From Polyangiaceae bacterium (GTDB lineage: Bacteria; Myxococcota; Polyangia; Polyangiales; Polyangiaceae), in the NCBI GenBank assembly GCA_025936205.1, contig JAICTU010000029.1, positions 1 through 31,870 on the forward strand: a DNA stretch of 31,870 bases, read 5' to 3'. Shown here in pieces: positions 7,203 through 13,255 of the stretch (within the stretch, counting starts at the first letter, position 1; each line of letters begins with the position of its first letter). Below the pieces are notes generated by a model that was not told where the DNA came from, made no database searches, and saw only the letters and a program-made list of their open reading frames with translations. The translations under genes were made by a program, and so were the position numbers.

Positions 7203-8867
7203 ATGACCGCACTTTCCGGGCTGCGCTTCGACAACAGCTTTCAGCGCAGCCTGCCCGCTGATCCGGAGGAGAACGGGCGCCGCCGACAAGTCCTGCGCGC
7301 CTGCTACTCGCGCGTGGCGCCCACGCCCGTGAGCGCACCGCGCCTGCTGGCGTACAGCCGCGAAGCGGCCGAGCTGATCGATCTGGGCAAGGAGGACTGC
7401 GAGTCGGAGCTGTTCGTCGAAGTCTTCTCCGGCAACCGCGTGCTGGCAGACATGCAGCCCTACGCTGCCTGCTACGGCGGGCATCAGTTCGGCAACTGGG
7501 CTGGGCAGCTCGGCGATGGACGCGCCATCACGCTCGGTGAGGTGCGCAGCTCGGGCGGGCAGCGCTGGGAGCTCCAGCTCAAGGGCGCCGGCCCCACCCC
7601 GTACTCGCGCACTGCTGACGGGCGCGCCGTGGTGCGCTCCAGCGTGCGCGAGTTCTTGTGCAGCGAAGCGATGCACCACCTGGGCGTGCCCACCACCCGC
7701 GCGCTCAGCTTGATCGCCACTGGCGACAGCGTGGTCCGCGACATGTTCTACGACGGGCACCCGCGCGCCGAGCCCGGCGCCGTGATCTGCCGCATGGCGC
7801 CGACCTTTCTGCGCTTCGGGAATTTCGAGATCTTCGCCTCCCGCAACGACGAACCCACCCTGCGCGCGCTCGCCGAGTACACGCTCGGCCAGTTCTTTCC
7901 CGGGCTCGGGGCGCCGGGCCCCGAGAGCTACACGGCCATGTTCCGCGAGATCTGCCGCCGCACGGCGATCATGATCGCCCACTGGATGCGCGTCGGCTTC
8001 GTGCACGGCGTGATGAATACCGACAACATGTCGATCCTGGGCCTCACCATCGACTACGGCCCCTACGGCTGGCTCGATGACTTCAACCCCGGCTGGACGC
8101 CGAACACCACCGATCGCAACGGCCGCCGCTATCGCTACGCCCACCAGCCCGGTATTGCACTGTGGAACCTCGTGCGCTTCGCGGAGGCACTGCTGCCCTT
8201 GATCCGCGTCACGGCGCAGCTCGAGACCGCGCTCGGCGAATACGAACGCACGCTGAGAGATCAGCTGTACGAAATGCAGCTCGCCAAGCTCGGCCTCACG
8301 CCGGGCGACAGGGCAGGGGCCGCCGACCTCGATCGCGGCACGAGCGCGGACACCGGCGAAGCGCCGCCGCTGGGCGTCGAGCTCGGCGACGGCTTGATCG
8401 ACGAGCTGCTGGTGGTGCTCACGCGCGCCGAGACCGACATGACGATCTTCTATCGCCAGCTGGGGGAGGTCCCTGCCGATCGCGACTGGCTCCAGCGCCC
8501 CGACGGCGAGCTCATCGAACCTCTGCGGGCTGCTTATTACTCGCCCGACGATCTCACCCCGGAGCGAGTGGGGCCGCTCGCGAGCTGGGTCAGGCGCTAC
8601 CTCGGCACGCTGATCGACCGCGGGACTGCGCCCGCCGAGCGGCTCGCGCGCATGCGAGCGGCCAATCCCAGATACGTCCTGCGCAACTATCTCGCGCAGC
8701 TGGCGATCGACGAAGTCGAACGTGGCGAGACCGGCAAGCTGCTCGAGCTGCTGGAGGTATTGCGCCGTCCCTATGACGACCAGCCCGGCCGCGACGAGCT
8801 GGCGCAGAAGAGGCCCGATTGGGCCCGGCAGCGCGCGGGCTGCTCCATGCTCTCGTGCAGCTCGTGA
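7203..8867 (+). CDS. selO: Protein adenylyltransferase SelO (YdiU/UPF0061 pseudokinase family)
   Basis: From ATG 7203 this is a 554-aa SelO. The hallmarks are in order: GGHQFGNWAGQLGDGRAI, the ATP-lysine region ELQLKGAGPTPYSR, RSSVREFLCSEAM, the catalytic block HGVMNTDNM with the metal ligand in IDYGPYGWLD, and a C-terminal Cys pair in GCSMLSCSS. SelO has a kinase fold with ATP bound in flipped orientation and transfers AMP to Ser/Thr/Tyr of target proteins, with roles in redox stress and protein S-glutathionylation. Mitochondrial homologues have selenocysteine near the C-terminus; here both positions are Cys, as in E. coli. The open frame extends upstream to 6948 across the ChaC gene, but MTALSGLRFDNSF is the family N-terminus; an alternative ATG is at 7188. 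No strong Shine-Dalgarno. Confidence 0.93.
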   Translation: MTALSGLRFDNSFQRSLPADPEENGRRRQVLRACYSRVAPTPVSAPRLLAYSREAAELIDLGKEDCESELFVEVFSGNRVLADMQPYAACYGGHQFGNWAGQLGDGRAITLGEVRSSGGQRWELQLKGAGPTPYSRTADGRAVVRSSVREFLCSEAMHHLGVPTTRALSLIATGDSVVRDMFYDGHPRAEPGAVICRMAPTFLRFGNFEIFASRNDEPTLRALAEYTLGQFFPGLGAPGPESYTAMFREICRRTAIMIAHWMRVGFVHGVMNTDNMSILGLTIDYGPYGWLDDFNPGWTPNTTDRNGRRYRYAHQPGIALWNLVRFAEALLPLIRVTAQLETALGEYERTLRDQLYEMQLAKLGLTPGDRAGAADLDRGTSADTGEAPPLGVELGDGLIDELLVVLTRAETDMTIFYRQLGEVPADRDWLQRPDGELIEPLRAAYYSPDDLTPERVGPLASWVRRYLGTLIDRGTAPAERLARMRAANPRYVLRNYLAQLAIDEVERGETGKLLELLEVLRRPYDDQPGRDELAQKRPDWARQRAGCSMLSCSS

Positions 8868-9138
8868 GGGCCCGCAGCAGGCCGTCCCGGAGGGCACTCC
8901 TGGCGAGAGCAGCGCGCTGAGGCTTCCGAGCCCCCCGACGGAGCACCCCAAGCGTGCTGAACCGCCGTCCGGGTCGACGAAAAAGGACGTCGGAGAGGTG
9001 ACAGAGCCCTTGCTGATCCGAAAGTCAGTGGGTTACATGTGCGCATCCTCTTGCAGCCCCGGGGTCCAAAAGAGCCCGGGGTTGCCACCCAAACCTTGCG
9101 GTTTGGGCGCTCTGGAAGCAGAGCAGGGTAGCTGTCTC
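8868..9138. other. Structured noncoding region between selO and tRNA-Leu
   Basis: No convincing coding frame is seen. Two adjacent inverted repeats stand out on the plus strand. The first has an 11-bp stem (9053-9063 with 9075-9085, one G-T pair) and an 11-nt loop; the second has a perfect 8-bp stem CCCAAACC/GGTTTGGG (9088-9095 with 9100-9107) around TTGC. Neither has a following T-run, so they are not classical terminators. They lie 32 bp from the mature tRNA 5' end and could belong to the tRNA precursor leader or the 3' end of the selO transcript. The stretch from 8992 starts like a tRNA-Ser but does not fold as one. Confidence 0.5.
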
Positions 9139-9222
9139 GCGAGGATGGCGGAATTGGCAGACGCGCTAGATTCAGGTTCTAGTGGCCGAAAGGCTGTGGA
9201 GGTTCAAGTCCTCTTCCTCGCA
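9139..9222 (+). tRNA. tRNA-Leu (anticodon CAG)
   Basis: The 84-nt sequence folds as a class II tRNA. The acceptor stem GCGAGGA pairs with TCCTCGC, followed by discriminator A. The D-arm carries the Leu-like GGCAGACGCGC end. The anticodon stem CTAGA/TCTAG closes the loop TTCAGGT, giving CAG, which reads CUG. A long variable arm (TGGCCGAAAGGCTGT) marks it as Leu rather than a class I tRNA. The T-arm GGAGG-TTCAAGT-CCTCT includes one G-T pair. The sequence continues CGA, so the 3' CCA is not encoded and must be added. CUG is likely a major leucine codon in this GC-rich genome. Confidence 0.95.
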
Positions 9223-9256
9223 CGAGTGATTTCGGGGCTCTGAGAAGAGCAGGTAC

Positions 9257-9292
9257 GGGCGCGCCGGGGGTGGCAGCGCCCGTTTGTGTTTG
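9257..9292 (+). terminator. Rho-independent-like terminator after tRNA-Leu
   Basis: GGGCGC (9257-9262) pairs with GCGCCC (9276-9281) around a 13-nt loop, followed by GTTTGTGTTTGTG, a T-rich tail with interspersed G. It lies 35 bp beyond the tRNA and is in the right place and orientation to end its transcript. Confidence 0.6.
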
Positions 9293-9627
9293 TGCTCCTT
9301 GCGGTCGGGGCTCGTTACGGCCTGAGCGGCACTTCGAGATAGGCGGCGAGACCACGGGCGCAATACGCGGAGTGGTCTCGCAGATCGAGCGAGTCGCAGC
9401 CCCAGGGTCCGATGGCCAGCTCGCGCTCGCGTCCGAGCTGAGCCGGGCGCGGATACCGGCCCCGATGTGCAGCTGAAGGGCATCGAGCTCGCGCATGAAC
9501 TGGGCGGCGTGTGCCTCACCATCAACCCGGGAGAGTGCCGTCGTGCGACGCTGCGGCTGATGCGCGACCGGCGAGACCGTGCGTCTCGCTTCCGGGACCG
9601 GCGCCGCGTCTCGATCGCGGGACGGAC
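9293..9627. other. Gene-poor stretch with possible minus-strand coding remnant
   Basis: No frame here has a recognisable domain. On the minus strand one frame ending at TAA 9315-9317 reads protein-like (RELAIGPWGCDSLDL, then YCARGLAAYLEV), but its upstream part is closed by a stop near 9519. A neighbouring minus frame reads plausibly through the preceding part (FMRELDALQLHIGAG). This could be the tail of a gene broken by a frameshift. No family is recognised, and GC-rich noncoding DNA can mimic such patterns. Confidence 0.25.
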
Positions 9628-10359
9628 TCAGTCGCGGCGAACGGCGACCAGCGCCTGACCCGCCGGGTATTCCTTGGCGATGATGCGACACTCGGCGAAG
9701 CCCGCCAGCAGCGGGTCCTTCCAGGCATCAGCGCCGTATTCGGTGTAGACGAGATGGTCGCCAGGATTTGCCGGGGTGCCGTGGTAGCTCGGCGGCAGCC
9801 CCTTGCGCGAGCGGGTGAGCCGATCCACGACGATCGGGACGGTGTAAGCGCAGATGCCCCGCGATCGGAGCACGCGCCGGCACTCGCGCAAGCCCGCGAT
9901 CGGATCGGGCACATGCTCGAGCGTGTCGGAGTGAACGACGACGTCGAAGCTCTGATCCGCAAAGGTGAGCTTCGTCATGTCGCCCTCGGGGTAGCGGATC
10001 AGGGTGTGCCGGGGCAGGCGCTTCAGAAACTTGGTGAGCATGCCGGCCTCGTTGATCTCCAGCACCGAGAGCGACGCGGCTGCCGGGCTGGCGATGAACT
10101 CGCTGAACACACCGGGGTAGTCGAAGTTCACGAGCAGCGCATGCGCGAGCGCCATCGTGCGCAGGTTCGAGCCGCAGCGCGCGCACATCAGCCCCTGCTG
10201 CCGATCGATGTAGGCGGCTTCGGCAGGTGCGAGCTCCCACTCCTGGATCAAGGCCGGCCAGAGCACGCGCCGCAGCCGCAAATCGGCGTGGCCGCAGCAG
10301 CTGCAACCCGGCGTCACTGCCGCCGCCTTCGTCCCGATCACGTCCTGCACTGCTTCCAT
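9628..10359 (-). CDS. SAM-dependent methyltransferase with N-terminal zinc-binding Cys cluster
   Basis: A 243-aa protein from ATG 10359, which has GGGAG about 5 nt upstream; the frame opens further to 10395. Residues 19-22 (CSCC) and 59-62 (CARC) form a likely four-Cys zinc site. The rest is a class I methyltransferase: motif I is the degenerate VLEINEAG (about 99-106), then GDMTKLTFADQSFDVVVHSDTLEHVPDP (127-153), which is the methyltransferase-11-type acidic/HSDTLEHV segment, and FLKRLPRH and RECRRVLR helices. Zinc-finger methyltransferases of this layout occur in sugar and secondary-metabolite modification. The target is unknown. It is the last gene of a minus-strand series beginning at 13054, 83 bp after the lipoprotein gene, so co-transcription is possible but not shown. 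Confidence 0.82.
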   Translation of the reverse strand: MEAVQDVIGTKAAAVTPGCSCCGHADLRLRRVLWPALIQEWELAPAEAAYIDRQQGLMCARCGSNLRTMALAHALLVNFDYPGVFSEFIASPAAASLSVLEINEAGMLTKFLKRLPRHTLIRYPEGDMTKLTFADQSFDVVVHSDTLEHVPDPIAGLRECRRVLRSRGICAYTVPIVVDRLTRSRKGLPPSYHGTPANPGDHLVYTEYGADAWKDPLLAGFAECRIIAKEYPAGQALVAVRRD

Positions 10360-10442
10360 GCTCACTCCCTGCGCGCGAGCGCGCAGCAGCACCAACGGCG
10401 CGTCCCAGCCAGCTCAGAACCCTCCCGACGAGGAGCGCGGCG

Positions 10443-11300
10443 TCAGGGGTCTCTGCGCTGGAACCGGACGTTGCCGACCGGCAGGTACTGAGTGCTGCCG
10501 TAGTCGAACACGGCCCGGACCAAGCTGCCGATCAGATCCTCGCCACTGCGCGAGAGGAAGAGCTGGGCGGGTGGGCCTCCAAACGCGACCGTACAGCCCG
10601 TATCCGTGCACGTGCAGGCCTGGCACAGCCAGTCCAACCTGCAATCGTAGTGGACGCGGTGCTTCATCTCCTCGCCGTTGCAGCCCGCGGAGGGGTCCGG
10701 GCTGAGAGTGACGCACGTGTATCTGCCGTCCACGAATCGGGAGGGCTGCAGAGGACACCAGTCGCGGTACGATTCCGCGGGCGTGTAGCTGATCCACAGC
10801 ACCCCGTCTGGAACGGCATAGCCCAGCACACGATAGGCGAAACCCTCGAGCGGCGGTGCCGCGCTGAGGTCTCCGCTGATGCCGCTCTGAAGGCCGGCGG
10901 GGTATACCGCGCCCGGCGCAGGTTCGGGTACGGGCCCCTGTCCGAACACAATCTGGCCCCCCAGCTGCTGGAAGGTGGGCTCCTCCATCGATAGATCTAG
11001 CGTGATCTCCGTCGAACCAGAGGGAAACACGTACGCCGGCCGTTGGCCTTCCGCATCCGCGGGACGAAACATGTCCTCTGCTCGTCCCACCCAATGACCC
11101 TCGACAAAGGAGTCGAGCTTACCGTCGCTCGTCACCACGGAGCTGCGTTCGCTCGGATCAAACGCCGAGCCCGTGCCGGTGTCGCCGAGATCTCGCTGCT
11201 CCAGCTCATTGCCGCCGCACGCGGGCACGAGGCTCGCGAGCCACACCAGACAGGTCCGCGCGAAAAAGGACGAACTCGAGAATCTTGCTTGGCGCTTCAT
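10443..11300 (-). CDS. Putative secreted lipoprotein, function unknown
   Basis: The frame opens from 11498, but ATG 11300 gives a lipoprotein signal peptide: basic MKRQARF, hydrophobic LVWLASL, lipobox VPAC with Cys28, then GGNELEQ. The mature 258 residues are Pro/Gly-rich with a cluster of Cys in the C-terminal third (near the CRLDWLCQACTC stretch), suggesting disulfides and an extracytoplasmic location. No domain is recognised. Near the C-terminus, GEDLIGSLVRAVFDYGS reads like a compact beta domain. It lies 76 bp downstream of the one-TM/TPR gene on the same strand and may be the last member of that signalling cassette, but the complete paralogous cassette near 23 kb has no equivalent at this position. 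Confidence 0.72.
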   Translation of the reverse strand: MKRQARFSSSSFFARTCLVWLASLVPACGGNELEQRDLGDTGTGSAFDPSERSSVVTSDGKLDSFVEGHWVGRAEDMFRPADAEGQRPAYVFPSGSTEITLDLSMEEPTFQQLGGQIVFGQGPVPEPAPGAVYPAGLQSGISGDLSAAPPLEGFAYRVLGYAVPDGVLWISYTPAESYRDWCPLQPSRFVDGRYTCVTLSPDPSAGCNGEEMKHRVHYDCRLDWLCQACTCTDTGCTVAFGGPPAQLFLSRSGEDLIGSLVRAVFDYGSTQYLPVGNVRFQRRDP

Positions 11301-11376
11301 GTTGATAGCCCGTGAGTGTCTCGCGCTTCTCGAATTCGAGTCTGGATGCTCGGCGCTGATTCGAACGACGGTAAGC

Positions 11377-12165
11377 TCAAGGCGTGGGCGCCGCGCTGGC
11401 ACAGCTGCTGTCGAGCCGCGAGCGGTACATCGACTGCGGGTTCGTCTGCTCCAGCGCCGCCAGCGCCTCACGGGCCGCCGCGACCTCGCCCAGAACACAG
11501 GAGGCCAGCACAGCGCTTGCGAGGCGCTCCTCGCGCAACAAATCGCGAGGCGCTCGACGGTCCAGATCGCTCAGCCACATCCGCGCCTGAAGGCCATCGG
11601 AGTGGCGCACGGCGGACTCCGCCCGGCGCAGCAACTCGAGCGCCTCGCCGAGCTCGAGTCCCTGCTGTGGCAGTCCCTGCCGTGGCAGTCGCTGATGTGG
11701 CGGCTCGACAGAGGGCGGCTGGGAAGGATGCGATACCGCGCGGGCTGCCGGGCGCGCGAGAGCGCGACGCGGCGTGGCCTGCTCGACCTCCACGGCGGGC
11801 GGCTCCGGCGCATGCAACGGCTCGTCCAGCGCAGTCACGGCGCCCTCGACGGGCAGAGGAGCCGTCGCTGGCGTAGTGGCCACCGGGCGCTCTGCCGGGC
11901 TCTGCACAGGCCGCGGCGGCGCATCCGCGCGTCCGATCCAGTAACCAACGACGCCCGTCGCGAGCCCAAAAGCTGCAAACTTGCCGGCGCGCGCCACCAA
12001 CGGCCAGCGGCGCGCACCCGACCGCATGCGCGCACCCGAGCCCGCGAGCTCCAGGCGCGCCTCGAGCGCTGCGAGGTTCCGCGCCGCATCCGCGGGCGTC
12101 GGCTCCTTCGAGCCGCGCACTCGCTCCAGCACCTGCTCCGCGGACAACGCGCCACGCGGGTTCAT
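11377..12165 (-). CDS. One-TM protein with TPR-like C-terminus; candidate anti-sigma/sensor (cassette A)
   Basis: A 262-aa protein: a cytosolic N-terminal helix region (LERVRGSKEPTPADAARNL, about 13-31), one TM helix (about 58-77, GKFAAFGLATGVVGYWIG), a Pro/Ala-rich periplasmic linker (80-165) with short QGLP repeats, and a helical C-terminus with TPR character (LGEALELLRRAE, then LASCVLGEVAAAREAL). The start ATG overlaps the sigma-like TGA (ATGA), so the two are coupled. The protein at 23084-23863 has the same order of parts and matching phrases (GK...FWFGR against GK...YWIGR; final SMYRSRLDSSC against SPYEARVRSAG), so they are paralogues. One-TM partners encoded right after sigma genes are usually anti-sigma factors, but no ZAS zinc motif is seen. 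Role inferred. Confidence 0.75.
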   Translation of the reverse strand: MNPRGALSAEQVLERVRGSKEPTPADAARNLAALEARLELAGSGARMRSGARRWPLVARAGKFAAFGLATGVVGYWIGRADAPPRPVQSPAERPVATTPATAPLPVEGAVTALDEPLHAPEPPAVEVEQATPRRALARPAARAVSHPSQPPSVEPPHQRLPRQGLPQQGLELGEALELLRRAESAVRHSDGLQARMWLSDLDRRAPRDLLREERLASAVLASCVLGEVAAAREALAALEQTNPQSMYRSRLDSSCASAAPTP

Positions 12166-12413
12166 GGCTCGCCTCCCTGGGCGTCGATCCAGGTCCGGAA
12201 CGATTGGCGCAGCGAACGCACGCGATGGTAGATCGTGGTGACCTCCAGCCCTGTCGCTTCCGCGGCCTCTGCGGGGGTCATCTCCTCCAGCAAGCTGGCG
12301 ACAAGCAGCGCACGTCGTTCGTTGTCGAGCGTGGACATGAAGCCCTCCACCAGCGTCCAGGCCTCCTGCGCCTCGCGCTCGAGCAGCGGATCTGCCAGGG
12401 GCGAGATCAACAC
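12162..12413 (-). CDS. Sigma-70 region 4-only protein, likely truncated ECF sigma factor (cassette A)
   Basis: From GTG 12413 (or TTG 12410) the product is 83 aa. It aligns by eye with the second half of the ECF sigma at 22365: EREAQEAWTLVEGFMSTL against RREARIVVQAFLESL, then a helix-turn-helix around MTPAEAAEATGLEVTTIYHRVRSL, typical of sigma region 4 (-35 recognition). No sigma region 2 is found: upstream of the GTG the frame reads as Arg/Gly-rich noise, and that DNA codes for the secreted protein in another frame. The GTG overlaps that gene's TGA (GTGTTGA) and the TGA overlaps the next ATG, keeping three-gene coupling. Either a deletion removed region 2, or a short region-4 protein works alone. 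Without region 2 it cannot be a normal sigma factor. Confidence 0.7.
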   Translation of the reverse strand: MLISPLADPLLEREAQEAWTLVEGFMSTLDNERRALLVASLLEEMTPAEAAEATGLEVTTIYHRVRSLRQSFRTWIDAQGGEP

Positions 12414-13054
12414 GTGTGGAAGCGGTAGGAGGCCGCCCCGACGCCGCTCGGTTCGGTGCAGGTTACGCTGGACGTTGACCGCGATCCCGACATCGCGATG
12501 CCCGGCGCTGGACCCGGCAGCGCCCCGTACTCCAGAACGGCGCTCGCACTGGCAAAGCCGCGCGCCTGCCACGCCTCGGTGCCGCTCGTGGCAACAAGCG
12601 CGCCCGCAGCCTCCACCGCTGGGATCGTAGCGGGCGCCGCTTCGGGGGAAATAGGCGCCGGCGCGGGCTCGGCCACGCTGGGCGGCGCCATCGCGAGCGC
12701 GACGGCCAGCGCCGCAGCATCCGCGAGGTCGTCGCAGCTCGTCGCCTCGAAGAGACGTGAGCTGCGGCGCGCCGACTCGAACGTCTCGAGCACGAGCCGG
12801 TAGCCGCTGGCGGTCGCTACCACGCTCCCCCGGACGCGCGACAGCCTGCCGAGTGTGTCGGGCTCGTACCCGAGGACCGAGCTCAGCCGGGCATATAGTT
12901 CCAACGCGCCCGGGCACGCCTCGGGCGCGTCCCAGTCCATCAGCCCCGCGGCGCCCGCGGCATTCGCCGATCGCGACACAGCGAGCGCTCCGAGCACGGC
13001 TAGCGAGCAGCGCGCAAAGCGGAGGAAACATCTGGGAGCAGTTCGGTGGTTCAC
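12407..13054 (-). CDS. Secreted protein of the sigma cassette, apparently C-terminally truncated (cassette A)
   Basis: From GTG 13054 the product is 215 aa with a signal peptide (RCFLRFARCSLAVLGALAV, cleavage near SANA/AGA). The mature N-terminus has DAPEACPGALELYARL and ends its first domain with EATSCDDLADAAALAVALAMAP, matching the N-terminal domain of the secreted protein at 21328 (CPSGRLFLEALREHL; TSRSCETLVRLAALNAGIA). A Pro/Ala linker follows, then GFASASAVLEYGALPGPAPGIA, which parallels the first strands of the barrel-like C-domain of that protein (GFGLIALRAANAMLPEL). It then diverges after about 30 residues into an unrelated Ser/Thr-rich end and stops. The partner is 346 aa, so about 130 residues are missing. 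The frame extends upstream to 13927, but the GTG directly precedes the signal peptide. Confidence 0.72.
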   Translation of the reverse strand: MNHRTAPRCFLRFARCSLAVLGALAVSRSANAAGAAGLMDWDAPEACPGALELYARLSSVLGYEPDTLGRLSRVRGSVVATASGYRLVLETFESARRSSRLFEATSCDDLADAAALAVALAMAPPSVAEPAPAPISPEAAPATIPAVEAAGALVATSGTEAWQARGFASASAVLEYGALPGPAPGIAMSGSRSTSSVTCTEPSGVGAASYRFHTC

Positions 13055-13255
13055 GCTTGACCCAGAGTAGCACCTCGCAACAGTCAGGTCAGCGGCGTGG
13101 CAGGTCTGCATGGCCTCGAAAACGCCACAGGCACCGTGCAACGGGTCGAGATGAGACGCTGAGCGTTCTCGCATTGGCGCGGCCCGCACGCACGTCGTAC
13201 GACGTGAAGAGTCGCGCATGCACCTCTTGGTTCGCCGCCGGGGAGCTCGCCCCTC

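Noticed and set aside
7158..8951. 597-codon open frame antisense to selO
   Set aside because: It mirrors the selO frame. High third-position GC removes antisense stops, its composition is rich in Arg/Ala/His/Gly with no recognisable domain, and selO is certain.
8992..9046. tRNA-Ser gene
   Set aside because: Only the 5' end and a loop resemble tRNA-Ser. The D-arm is too short, position 33 of the putative anticodon loop is C, and no matching acceptor 3' strand or T-loop follows.
12414..13073. Long upstream extension of the sigma region-4 frame as a 303-aa sigma factor
   Set aside because: The extension is Arg/Gly/Cys-rich with no sigma region 2, and another minus frame over the same DNA codes for a secreted protein with signal peptide and a paralogue.
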